Part shown: one piece after another, positions 1 through 6,862 of the stretch | Layout of the letters: the number at the start of each line of letters is the position of its first letter | How positions within the stretch are numbered: position 1 is the stretch's first letter | DNA from: DATLAN01 sp035527455 | GTDB taxonomy: Bacteria > Planctomycetota > Planctomycetia > Pirellulales > Thermoguttaceae | Assembly (NCBI GenBank): GCA_035527455.1 | Contig: DATLAN010000256.1 | Span: 1-17,083 of the forward strand | Length of the DNA: 17,083 bases | Direction: 5' to 3' | Notes under the pieces: model-generated | Seen by the model: the letters and a program-made list of their open reading frames with translations, nothing else | Told to the model about the DNA's origin: nothing | Database searches by the model: none | Position numbers and translations under genes: made by a program

Positions 1-1
1 C

Positions 2-688
2 CAGACGGCCACCTTCGACAACTACACCAGCTTCGACGGCGGCATCAACGGCCTGCTGATCGACGTCGACCACCTGTTGAACGCCGACGATCTCGACCGA
101 AACAACGTCGGCCGGTACTTCCGGTTCCACGTGGGCAACGACGACGATCCGGGCAACTGGGACGACGCCCCCGCCGTCCAAGACGTCCTGGTGCGGCCCG
201 GCGAAGGCGTAGACGGCTCCGACCGCGTGATGATCACCTGGGAAGACCGGGACATCGCCAACGAGTGGCTGCAAGTGACCGTGCTGGCCAACGGATGGAC
301 CGGACTGGACGACGAGAACGTCTTCTACTTCGGCAACTCCGTGGCCGAGGCGGGCAACTCGGGCCAAAACGCCCTGGTGACCGTCGCCGATCTGCTGCTG
401 GCTCGCAACAACCCGCACAACTTCCTGAACCCGGCGGGAGTTGACGATCCCTACGACTACAACCGCGATGGGCGGGTCGATGCGACCGACGTGCTGCTTG
501 CTCGAAACAATCAGACCAACTTCCTCGACGGCCTGGCGTTGATCTCCGCGCCGGGCCCCGCGGCCGCGGCACGGATTACTCCCGTCCCCGAACCCTCGAC
601 GTTCGTCCTGTTGGGTACGGGGGCGTTGGGACTCGTAGCATGGGCGTGGCGGAGACGACGGACACCGGGAATCTTCCCTGGTTCATAA
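2..688 (+). CDS. Dockerin-like, PEP-CTERM-anchored exported protein (5' end missing)
   Basis: The frame is open from the window edge, so only the C-terminal 228 residues are seen and the real start lies upstream. The first part is acidic and asparagine-rich and resembles the autotransporter-type or beta-sandwich surface proteins of planctomycetes, but I cannot name its fold. Next come two related helix-loop segments, VADLLLARNNPHNFLNP and ATDVLLARNNQTNFL, separated by a calcium-loop-like DYNRDGRVDATD. This is the pattern of planctomycete type I dockerin-like domains. The tail has the PEP-CTERM signal: VPEPSTF, a hydrophobic helix (VLLGTGALGLVAWAW) and a terminal RRRR cluster. Family knowledge says PEP-CTERM proteins are sorted by an exosortase to the cell surface. 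The domain calls are firm; the overall function is unknown. Confidence 0.88.
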   Translation, partial: QTATFDNYTSFDGGINGLLIDVDHLLNADDLDRNNVGRYFRFHVGNDDDPGNWDDAPAVQDVLVRPGEGVDGSDRVMITWEDRDIANEWLQVTVLANGWTGLDDENVFYFGNSVAEAGNSGQNALVTVADLLLARNNPHNFLNPAGVDDPYDYNRDGRVDATDVLLARNNQTNFLDGLALISAPGPAAAARITPVPEPSTFVLLGTGALGLVAWAWRRRRTPGIFPGS

Positions 689-711
689 CGGTGGGACGGT
701 GTCTTCGAAAC

Positions 712-731
712 ACCGGATATGTTCATCCGGT
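712..731. terminator. Small hairpin after the PEP-CTERM gene
   Basis: A perfect 7-bp inverted repeat (accggat / atccggt) with a 6-nt loop lies 24 nt past the stop of the PEP-CTERM gene. No T-run follows, so it is only a possible transcript end or mRNA-stabilising stem. The rest of 689-906 shows no convincing gene. Confidence 0.3.
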
Positions 732-906
732 ATCACTGGTTGAGTACGGCATAATTGGTGCGCCGAGCGGGACATCGACCAGTACGGTGGGTTCGAGCAT
801 TGGTAGCGACGGTCGACGAGCGAAGCGATGCAGGCCAGTTGCATTCCGAAGAGTTTGCGAGTAGGATGCATGCAGGAGTTGGCCGCACGGCAAGAAGGAG
901 GGGTTG

Positions 907-1256
907 ATGGCGTTGCCACCGCTGACCGAGGCCGGTGATTTGCCGCTCGGGGTCCATTGGGCGTCGTTGAGGGAGCTCGCTTTGTGGTCTTCGGTTCCTT
1001 CATTACCGACAAACCGGAGCCGAACGACATCGATGTGTTCCTGGTCATGGGCGACGCGTTCAACGCGGACGAACTGCAAGGCGAGGCGGCGCTGCTATTC
1101 GATCACGCCGCAGCCGATTCGCACTTCGGCGCCAGCGTATTCTGGGTCCGTCGGCTGGCCGCTTTGGGTGGCGAACAAGCGACCGTGGAATACTGGCAGG
1201 TGAAGCGCGGAGGCGGCCAGCGCGGAATTGTGGAAATCATCGAGGAGACGCCATGA
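907..1256 (+). pseudogene. Nucleotidyltransferase-like (DUF6932-type) gene with internal deletion and frameshift
   Basis: ATG at 907 has an ideal ribosome site (AAGGAG at 895-900, 6-nt spacer) and encodes MALPPLTEAGDLPLGVHWAS, the usual opening of DUF6932-type proteins as I recall them. That frame then loses family resemblance near 971-975. The family sequence resumes in another frame with ARFVVFGSFITDKPEPNDID and runs to TGA at 1256. The second part carries the nucleotidyltransferase-type GS (993-998) and DxD (1026-1034) residues and a typical ending (EYWQVKRGGG, GIVEI). Intact relatives, from memory, have roughly 30 more residues between the two parts, so a deletion that is not a multiple of three is the simplest reading. 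A shorter product from TTG at 957 is possible but would lack the N-terminus. A sequencing error alone would not restore the missing segment. Confidence 0.72.
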
Positions 1257-1459
1257 TCGGAAATGATCAAGAATTGGAAGCGACCCTGGAACGAATTCGG
1301 CATTTCCAGGCGCAATTGGCGCATCTGCGGAAGGTAGAAACCAATCCCGCCAATTACCGACTTTCGGCGTCGGGATTCTTGGCGGAGATCGACCGGATGC
1401 AGCTCGAGGTGCGCGAGTACCTCAGCCTCCCCGCCGTGGCGGCACGGGGGGCTGAATAG
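1253..1459 (+). CDS. Small helical protein coupled to the nucleotidyltransferase-like gene
   Basis: This 68-residue protein starts at ATG 1253 inside an ATGA overlap with the stop of the upstream pseudogene. GAGGAG sits five bases before the start. The sequence is predicted to be mostly helical (NDQELEATLERIRHFQAQLA, then AEIDRMQLEVREYL), with no signal peptide, transmembrane segment or catalytic motif. I recall small proteins with this kind of sequence encoded next to DUF6932-type nucleotidyltransferase-like genes. That makes a two-gene toxin-antitoxin-like or regulatory pair a reasonable guess, but no function is shown. The frame is intact although its partner is broken, so it may be a leftover. 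Translation would normally depend on ribosomes ending the upstream gene, although the local ribosome site could work alone. Confidence 0.68.
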   Translation: MIGNDQELEATLERIRHFQAQLAHLRKVETNPANYRLSASGFLAEIDRMQLEVREYLSLPAVAARGAE

Positions 1460-1931
1460 GGAGCGCAGAGTTCGCCCGGTGACTCCGAGAAACCCCGTGG
1501 ACAGATGGACGTTACTAGGCCCGTGGAACAACTGGACCGATAGGAGGTAGACGGTTGCCCGATCGATGTCGACGGCTACCTGGCGATCCAGTTGAACGCG
1601 GAGCTATCGGGGCCGAATCGCGTAACCACGCTCATTTTCGAGATGGCCAATGCCTCTCGCCAGCGCGATCACTGCGTATTCCGGAAACACTATACTGGTT
1701 TTCGTCGGCAGCTCGCCAGAAACGCGCATGATGTCTCCCGATTTCCGACGCGATCAGCTACGACGCGCACCACGGGTCCGTCGCGCACAACCGCGCCACG
1801 AACGGCTCAAGAACCCTTCGACCCCTGATTCTTCAGCGCCTCGACGCGCCAGGCGGCGTCGGCGGCTTGTTTGATGAGCGTGGTGCTGCGGGCTCCGCGG
1901 CCGCCCCTAAGGGAATTCCGGACTCTTCCTC
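1460..1931. other. Gene-free stretch with possible decayed coding sequence
   Basis: No frame here has convincing coding character together with a good start. One frame around 1565-1680 reads IDVDGYLAIQLNAELSGPN, and the neighbouring frame from about 1650 reads MPLASAITAYSGNTILVFVG. They look like two pieces of one former gene joined by a frameshift, but I cannot name a family. AGGAGGT at about 1542-1548 could be an old ribosome site. The last part (1807-1931) is the 3' flank of the minus-strand oxidoreductase gene and shows no clear terminator. Confidence 0.4.
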
Positions 1932-3347
1932 TCACCCGAGAATCTTCGGCACCACGAACGGCGCGCGGTACTCGCGCGTCAGCAGCTTGTCGGCCTCGGG
2001 GTCGCCGATGAACTTCTCGTTCTCGACGTCGATCATCAGCTTCCGTCCCAGCCGGTACGTGGTCTCGTGCAGGGCGACGCTGTTGTCCTTCAGATGATCC
2101 TGCATCTGCTCGAACGCTTCGCCCGCCGCCTTGTTGTCGCCGAAGGCCTTCCTCGTGCCGTCGAAGGGCACCTCTTCGCCCAGGCGATAGGAGATGTTCG
2201 CCAGGTGGCACAGCGCGGCGGAATAATGGGCTTCGAGGATATGGGCGTCGAGGTCTTCCGACTTGCGGGTGCGCATGCACTCGATGAAGTTGCCGAAGAT
2301 CCCGCCGCCGGGTCCGCGCGGGGCGGCCGGACTCTTCACGCCCGGCACCGTCCGGATCTCGACCGGCTCGACCGACGCGTTTTCGTCGAAGACCAGGTTG
2401 TTGCCCACGCCGCCCTGGGTGGGCAGCCCGCGGACCTCGAACAAGAGAGTCGTCTCGCCGTAGTCGAACATGGTGATCTGGGTGTTGGGCGTCTGACCCT
2501 GGTCCTCGTAGCCGAACCGCCCGCCCACGCTCAGCACGCTCTTGGGCAGCGTGGCGTTGGGGATCATCCAGCGGGCGTGGTCCATCTGGTGGACGCCCTG
2601 GTTGCCGATGTCGCCGTTGCCGGTATCCCAGAACCAGTGCCAGTTGTAATGGACCAGGTTGCCGTGGTAGGGCTGCTTCGGCGCCGGTCCGAGCCAGATG
2701 TCGAAGTCGAGCCCTTGGGGCGGATCGCCGGGCTCCTTGAAACCGATGCTGCCGCGTCGTTTGAAGCAGGTGCCGCGGGAGACGAGCAGGCGGCCCTTCT
2801 TGCCGGCGGCGACGTCGCGCAGCGTGGCGTCGCCCCCGCCGCTGCGGCCCTGGGTGCCGTGCTGGACGATGCACTGGTACTTCCTGGCCGCCTCGACGCA
2901 CTGGCGGCCCTCGAAGACGTTGTGGCTGCACGGCTTCTCCACGTACACGTCCTTGCCCGCCATGCAAGCCCAGACGGTGATCAGCGAGTGCCAGTGGTTG
3001 CAGGTGGCCACCGAGACGCCGTCGAGTTCCTTGTCGTCGAGCGCTTCGCGGATATCGGCGAAACACTTCGGCGTGTTGCCGGACTGATTGCGGATCGAAT
3101 CGACCTTGCCGGCGAAGAGATTCGTGTCGGGATCGATCAGGTGGGTGACCTGGACCTTTTCCATTCCGCCAAACGCGCCGATATGGGACCCGCCGCGGCC
3201 GTGGATGCCGGCCACGCCCATGCGGATCGTGTCGTTGGCCCCCAGGACCTTGCCGGAGGCCTTCGTCCCGGCGACGGTCAACGTAGCAGCAACGCCCGCC
3301 CCGGCGGCGGCACGCTTGAGAAACGTACGACGAGTTTGACGGGTCAT
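1932..3347 (-). CDS. Tat-exported Gfo/Idh/MocA family oxidoreductase
   Basis: A 471-residue protein. It opens with a twin-arginine signal (TRRTFLKRAAAGAGVAATL, RR at residues 6-7). A Rossmann nucleotide-binding domain follows, with IRMGVAGIHGRGGSH at about 41-55. The family's EKP motif is at 137-139 (YVEKPCSHN), where the lysine is normally catalytic. The C-terminal half has the alpha/beta substrate domain with GNQGVHQMDHARW and the conserved ending. Members oxidise or reduce sugars and polyols with tightly bound NAD(P); the substrate here is unknown. Planctomycetes have many Tat-exported paralogues, which suggests work on carbohydrates outside the cytoplasm. ATG at 3347 is chosen over an upstream in-frame GTG (3422) because AAGGAG lies just upstream with about 7-8 nt spacing and the Tat motif begins immediately. 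Confidence 0.95.
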   Translation of the reverse strand: MTRQTRRTFLKRAAAGAGVAATLTVAGTKASGKVLGANDTIRMGVAGIHGRGGSHIGAFGGMEKVQVTHLIDPDTNLFAGKVDSIRNQSGNTPKCFADIREALDDKELDGVSVATCNHWHSLITVWACMAGKDVYVEKPCSHNVFEGRQCVEAARKYQCIVQHGTQGRSGGGDATLRDVAAGKKGRLLVSRGTCFKRRGSIGFKEPGDPPQGLDFDIWLGPAPKQPYHGNLVHYNWHWFWDTGNGDIGNQGVHQMDHARWMIPNATLPKSVLSVGGRFGYEDQGQTPNTQITMFDYGETTLLFEVRGLPTQGGVGNNLVFDENASVEPVEIRTVPGVKSPAAPRGPGGGIFGNFIECMRTRKSEDLDAHILEAHYSAALCHLANISYRLGEEVPFDGTRKAFGDNKAAGEAFEQMQDHLKDNSVALHETTYRLGRKLMIDVENEKFIGDPEADKLLTREYRAPFVVPKILG

Positions 3348-3489
3348 CGGTAGACTCCTTTTCCTGCGTGTGGTTGAGCGTTCATGCCGGAGGGCTTCGC
3401 GGCATGGAAACGGCCCGCACATCGATCGACGTCCGAGCGGTAGGTTGTGAGTTTGCAGTTGATGTGTATGAATTGTATCATACTCGAAC

Positions 3490-3505
3490 GGCGGGCAAGC
3501 CCGCC
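3490..3505. repeat. Short GC-rich hairpin (ggcgggc-aa-gcccgcc)
   Basis: A perfect 7-bp stem with a 2-nt loop lies between two minus-strand genes, about 80 nt past the stop of the 594-residue secreted protein. It could end or stabilise that transcript, although no T-run follows on the minus strand. Palindromes of this type recur between genes in planctomycete genomes, so it may instead be a dispersed repeat. Confidence 0.4.
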
Positions 3506-3537
3506 CGCTAAACGGTGACGGGGTTTGGGGATTCTCT

Positions 3538-3560
3538 GAATTCGTGCGAATTCAGCTACA
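3538..3560. repeat. Half copy of the GAATTCTTGCGAATC repeat
   Basis: These 23 bases match the right arm of the long inverted repeat at 5441-5505 at 20 of 23 positions, in the same orientation. Within them GAATTCG-TG-CGAATTC is itself a perfect short palindrome. The left arm is absent or collapsed (GGATTCTCTGAATTC at 3529-3543), so this looks like a decayed copy of the same element. It sits about 25 nt past the stop of the secreted-protein gene. Confidence 0.6.
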
Positions 3561-3585
3561 GGATCCATGCGACTGCGGGGTTCGC

Positions 3586-5370
3586 TCACTCCGCCGTCCG
3601 CCGCAGCGAGAAGGCCGTGTAGTGGATGCCCGTCTCGTCGTCGACCACCATCGCGCCGCCGGGGGCCAGGTATTGGCGGATCACCGCGAACGGCGGCAAC
3701 GGGTTCTCCTTCAACGCCTTGTCGACCGAGCGGAGGAACGGGTTGTTCTCGCCCGCCGCCGCCAGCCGGGTTCGCGTGTTCTCGGCGATGGCCAGTTCGT
3801 AGAGCATCGCCATGATCTCTTCCGGCCGGTTGAAGCTGACCAGCGCCGGCGTCGCACCGCCGGCTTGGCGCTGGATCTTGCCGGCGATCAGCTTGAAGTC
3901 CAGTTCCTTGGCCAGCGAATTCGAGCCGTCGGCCGCCGTGGCGATCACCTTCTCCAGGAGGCTCGCCTGGTTGGTCACCATCAAGTAATCGCCCACGATG
4001 CCGAACGACGGCTGCGGCGGGCGCTGCTCCGGAGGCATCTCCCGAAACCGCGGACGGTCTACCCGGAAGTACTTCTTGCCGGCGTACGTCTCGCGGGTGA
4101 GGTTCGAATCGGGGAGCTTGAAGACCTTCTCGAGGGCCTTTTCGATCGAGGCCTTATCGGCCAGCTTCAGTCCCACCAGGGTGGCCTGGCTGCCGAGCCT
4201 GATGGGCCGCTCGATCCGCGTGATCATGGTGATCCGGCCGTCGAGCGCCTGGAGGAACTCCTTCTCGAAATCGATGCCCGTGGGACCCAGGATCCGCCGC
4301 TCCAGCTCCTTGGCCAGCGCCCCTTCGCCGTTGAAGCTGTCGTAGACGACGGCCAGCGACTTGTAGGTCTTTTCGATGTTCCAGTGCAGCGTGGTGTAGC
4401 TGGCCACGTCGGCCGGCACCCAATCCTCGGGCTTTGCCTCGCCGGACTCGAAGGCGATCATCTTCAGCACGCCCGTGCGGGGGCTCTCCAGCAAGACGTG
4501 TACGTGCAGGATGGAGTCGAACTGTTCGGTGTCGAGGATCACGCTGCCGCCGATGCCCGAGAGCCCGTCCAGCCCGAGCGCCGGCAAGGCGATCAGGGCC
4601 AACTGCATTTGGGTGTTGCCCTGGGCGATGCTCCGCATGATCCCGATCGGATCGACGTAGCCGATCAGTTGAGGCCGCTCGTCGTTCTCTCCGCGGCAGC
4701 GGCTCATGATGGCGGTGAAGTTCTGGTTGTCGGCCAGCGTGTCGCCTTTGCCGCCGTCCCAGACCTTCAGCATCTGTTCGAGCACGCCGACGTCGGTGGC
4801 GGCCACGATCGTGTCGTCCTTCTCGAAATACGCGGCCTGGCGGCGCTGCGGGCCGACGTTGTCGTAGATCACGATCTTCGTGCCCGAGACGGTCTTCTCC
4901 GATCGGACCGCCGGCGACTCGTCCAGGGCGTCGGTGCCCCGCTTGAGCAGCTTTCGGGCGTTGGAGAGCTGGTTGCCCGCATCGAGCAGGACCACCACGG
5001 CCGGCGGGCCTTCCTCCGGCGCGACCAGGGCCAGGGTCAGCTCGCCCTGCGGGATGGCCAGCAACTCCGTCAGCGTCAGTCCCACCTGCTCTTTCAACAC
5101 GGCGGTGGCCTCGACCACGGCGCCGTAGAGGTGCTCCAACAGCGGCTTGAGTTGCGGGTCCTGGCTCATCCGGCCCAGCGAGGTGTTCATGAACTTCTCG
5201 GCCATCTCCGGGGCATCGGCGACCGACACCACGGCCACGGTCGAGATAGGCAACAGATGCGGGGCGGAGGGACGATCGGCCAATACGGGTCTATTCAATG
5301 CACCCAACAGGAGGGTTACTGCGACGATCGTGGCGGTTCTGTGGCGTAGGCGTGGCGAGTTGGCGGTCAT
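3586..5370 (-). CDS. Secreted protein of unknown function (DUF3352-like), 594 aa
   Basis: The N-terminus is a Sec-type signal peptide (basic RLRHRTA, hydrophobic TIVAVTLLLGAL, likely cleavage after VLA near residue 31). The rest alternates hydrophobic strands and helices with no catalytic motif I recognise. Phrases such as QGELTLALVAPEEGPPAVVV, DTIVAATDVGVLEQML and FGIVGDYLMVTNQASLLEKV resemble the repeated segments of DUF3352-type exported proteins common in planctomycetes and cyanobacteria; this is recall, not a search. ATG at 5370 is preferred because GGAG sits about 7 nt upstream and the signal peptide starts there; a longer frame runs upstream through the inverted repeat but is not credible. 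It shares no operon with the next gene, which lies about 240 bases downstream on the same strand with its own flanking hairpin. Confidence 0.85.
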   Translation of the reverse strand: MTANSPRLRHRTATIVAVTLLLGALNRPVLADRPSAPHLLPISTVAVVSVADAPEMAEKFMNTSLGRMSQDPQLKPLLEHLYGAVVEATAVLKEQVGLTLTELLAIPQGELTLALVAPEEGPPAVVVLLDAGNQLSNARKLLKRGTDALDESPAVRSEKTVSGTKIVIYDNVGPQRRQAAYFEKDDTIVAATDVGVLEQMLKVWDGGKGDTLADNQNFTAIMSRCRGENDERPQLIGYVDPIGIMRSIAQGNTQMQLALIALPALGLDGLSGIGGSVILDTEQFDSILHVHVLLESPRTGVLKMIAFESGEAKPEDWVPADVASYTTLHWNIEKTYKSLAVVYDSFNGEGALAKELERRILGPTGIDFEKEFLQALDGRITMITRIERPIRLGSQATLVGLKLADKASIEKALEKVFKLPDSNLTRETYAGKKYFRVDRPRFREMPPEQRPPQPSFGIVGDYLMVTNQASLLEKVIATAADGSNSLAKELDFKLIAGKIQRQAGGATPALVSFNRPEEIMAMLYELAIAENTRTRLAAAGENNPFLRSVDKALKENPLPPFAVIRQYLAPGGAMVVDDETGIHYTAFSLRRTAE

Positions 5371-5440
5371 GGCATACTCCAGGGGGGTGAAACTTGGCCG
5401 TGTTTGGGCGACCGGCGGAAGATTACTTCCGGACAGTTTT

Positions 5441-5505
5441 CGTAGCCGGATTCGCAAGAATTCGGTTCTTCGCATTACGGCTGAATTCTTGCGAATCCAG
5501 CTACG
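5441..5505. repeat. Long imperfect inverted repeat, MITE/REP-like
   Basis: Two 23-base arms (5441-5463 and 5483-5505) are reverse complements at 22 of 23 positions, around a 19-nt centre. The core of each arm is GATTCGCAAGAATTC or its complement. It lies between the divergent 594-aa secreted-protein gene and the zinc-ribbon protein gene. A diverged half copy is at 3538-3560. The strong symmetry and the second copy suggest a small dispersed element, not an operator. It could also fold as a stem in either 5' leader. Confidence 0.82.
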
Positions 5506-5633
5506 GCTGCTTCGACAACGGCAGGAAAGCGTGAAACACGCGGACAACCCTTTACGGCGGAATTGACCGGATTACAGTAGTATCTAGTAGGGGATACACG
5601 ATTGCAACCGATTCGGTTACGCCGGGGGAAACC

Positions 5634-6824
5634 GTGCCCATCGACGTGAAATGCTCGCACTGCGAGGCCAGGTTCCGGGTGCCGGACAAATTCGCCGGCA
5701 AACGGGCGAAGTGCCCCAAGTGCCAGGGGTCGATCGCGATTCCGGCCCCGAAGCAGCCGGCGGCCGAGGCACCGGCGGCCGAAGAGGCCAAAGCGGCCGA
5801 GAAGGCGGTCACGCCGCAAGAGACCCCGCAGCAAAAGGCCCCGCAGCAAAAGGCCCCGCAGAAGAAGGCCCCAGAGCAAAAGGCCCCGCAACAAAAGGCC
5901 CCGCAACAAAAGGCCCCGCAACAAAAGGCCCCGCAGCAAAAGGCCCCGCAGCAAAAGGCCCCGCAGCAAGAGGCCCCGCAGCAAAAGGCACCCAAGAAAC
6001 ACCCGCCTGCCAAGAAGCCGCCCCCTGAGGAGTGGTATCTGCAGACCGAAGACGGCGAACAGTTCGGTCCGATCTCGCGAGAAGAGTTGGACGAGTGGGT
6101 CGCTGAAGGCCGCGTCGACACCGAGTGTCAGGTGCTGCGCGAGGGCTGGGACCAGTGGCAATGGGCCGAAGAGGTCTTTCCCGAGTTGAGCGAGCTGGTC
6201 GAAGAGCCTCAGCCGGTCGAAGCTTTCGCCCCGCCGCCGATGCCCGTGGCGGAGGAAAACCCGTTCGCCGTCATCGCCGGGTCGCCGGCGGCGGTCGGTA
6301 CGCGGACGCCGTCGATCATGCCGGGCGCTGCGTCCACTTCTCAAAGCGGCGCGGCGATCCCCTCGGGCGTTTCCATTTCGCTGAGCAAGACGAACGGCTC
6401 GATCATGCTGGCGGCAATCGCCGGCATCGCCGGGTGCGGGTTATGGGTGGCCGAGTGCATCATGGAAATGGTTAATGTCATCAATATTCTGAAGGAAATT
6501 TCGAAGGCGAAAAACATCGTCGGCGCGTCAGACGGGTTGAGTGATGTTCAGACCTTTGCCACCGTCGGTCTGATTTCCGTTATCTTCACCCTGCTGGCCG
6601 CGCTATTCTACATGGCTTGCTCGGCGCTGCTGTTGAACTACTCGCTGCGAATCGGGGTTTTCACCCGCAGAAAGGAAGAGCGAGAACTGTTGGGCGCCCT
6701 GTCGGCCCACAGGACGTTCTGGCAAGTCGTCGCGTTCGGCACCGCGGTCATTGTGGGCGTATCGCTGATCTTCTTCATCCTGCTGCTCGTGCTGAAACCG
6801 GACGTCCAGAGTCTGTTTGGATAA
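5634..6824 (+). CDS. Zinc-ribbon, KAPQQ-repeat, GYF-like-domain membrane protein
   Basis: A 396-residue protein from GTG at 5634, with a purine-rich GGGGGAA just upstream; no better start exists before the zinc ribbon. In order: a CxxC...CxxC zinc ribbon (C7, C10, C27, C30); an alanine/glutamate linker; eleven PQQKA-type pentapeptides (about residues 65-119); a GYF_2/DUF4339-like domain (about 134-184: WYLQTEDGEQFGPISREELD, then W173-W177); a disordered proline/serine region; and three hydrophobic helices (about 256-275, 307-336 and 362-387). The layout is typical of planctomycete proteins with a cytoplasmic zinc ribbon and GYF-like module tethered to the membrane. The GYF fold generally binds proline-rich peptides, so the proline-rich segments may be ligands; this is inference. 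A weak TTGACC at 5563-5568 might be its -35 box. Confidence 0.85.
   Translation: MPIDVKCSHCEARFRVPDKFAGKRAKCPKCQGSIAIPAPKQPAAEAPAAEEAKAAEKAVTPQETPQQKAPQQKAPQKKAPEQKAPQQKAPQQKAPQQKAPQQKAPQQKAPQQEAPQQKAPKKHPPAKKPPPEEWYLQTEDGEQFGPISREELDEWVAEGRVDTECQVLREGWDQWQWAEEVFPELSELVEEPQPVEAFAPPPMPVAEENPFAVIAGSPAAVGTRTPSIMPGAASTSQSGAAIPSGVSISLSKTNGSIMLAAIAGIAGCGLWVAECIMEMVNVINILKEISKAKNIVGASDGLSDVQTFATVGLISVIFTLLAALFYMACSALLLNYSLRIGVFTRRKEERELLGALSAHRTFWQVVAFGTAVIVGVSLIFFILLLVLKPDVQSLFG
5826..5990 (+). repeat. Eleven 15-bp tandem repeats (PQQKA)
   Basis: Units of ccgcarcaaaaggcc repeat eleven times inside the zinc-ribbon gene, keeping frame. Units 1-2, 5-9 and 11 encode PQQKA; units 3, 4 and 10 encode PQKKA, PEQKA and PQQEA. 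Three consecutive units use CAA where the others use CAG, which points to recent local duplication. Length change here adds or removes five residues without a frameshift. Confidence 0.95.
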
Positions 6825-6862
6825 CCGGCTCGAAACGGCGCATCGGGCGAAGCCGCCAGCGG

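Noticed and set aside
957..1256. Intact short nucleotidyltransferase-like gene starting at TTG 957
   Set aside because: It has no ribosome site at that start, and the family N-terminus with a strong ribosome site lies just upstream in another frame, so a broken longer gene explains the data better.
1807..3066. 419-codon minus-strand frame overlapping the oxidoreductase in another frame
   Set aside because: Arginine-rich frame-shifted reading of the same gene with no homology features.
2067..3353. 428-codon plus-strand frame opposite the Gfo/Idh/MocA gene
   Set aside because: High-GC shadow; the minus strand carries the Tat signal and EKP motif.
3544..5349. 601-codon open frame on the plus strand, antisense to the secreted protein gene
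   Set aside because: Composition is arginine/valine/leucine-rich without domains, and it mirrors the codon pattern of the real minus-strand gene, which has a signal peptide and ribosome site.
5826..5990. Possible CRISPR array because of regular repeats
   Set aside because: Units are contiguous 15-bp coding repeats without unique spacers and no cas genes are present. The same applies to 9598-10068 and 16982-17083.
5475..6344. Minus-strand frames with repeating GLLLRG or CCGAF units
   Set aside because: They only reflect the 15-bp repeat of the plus-strand gene read backwards; the plus strand has zinc ribbon, GYF-like and TM segments.
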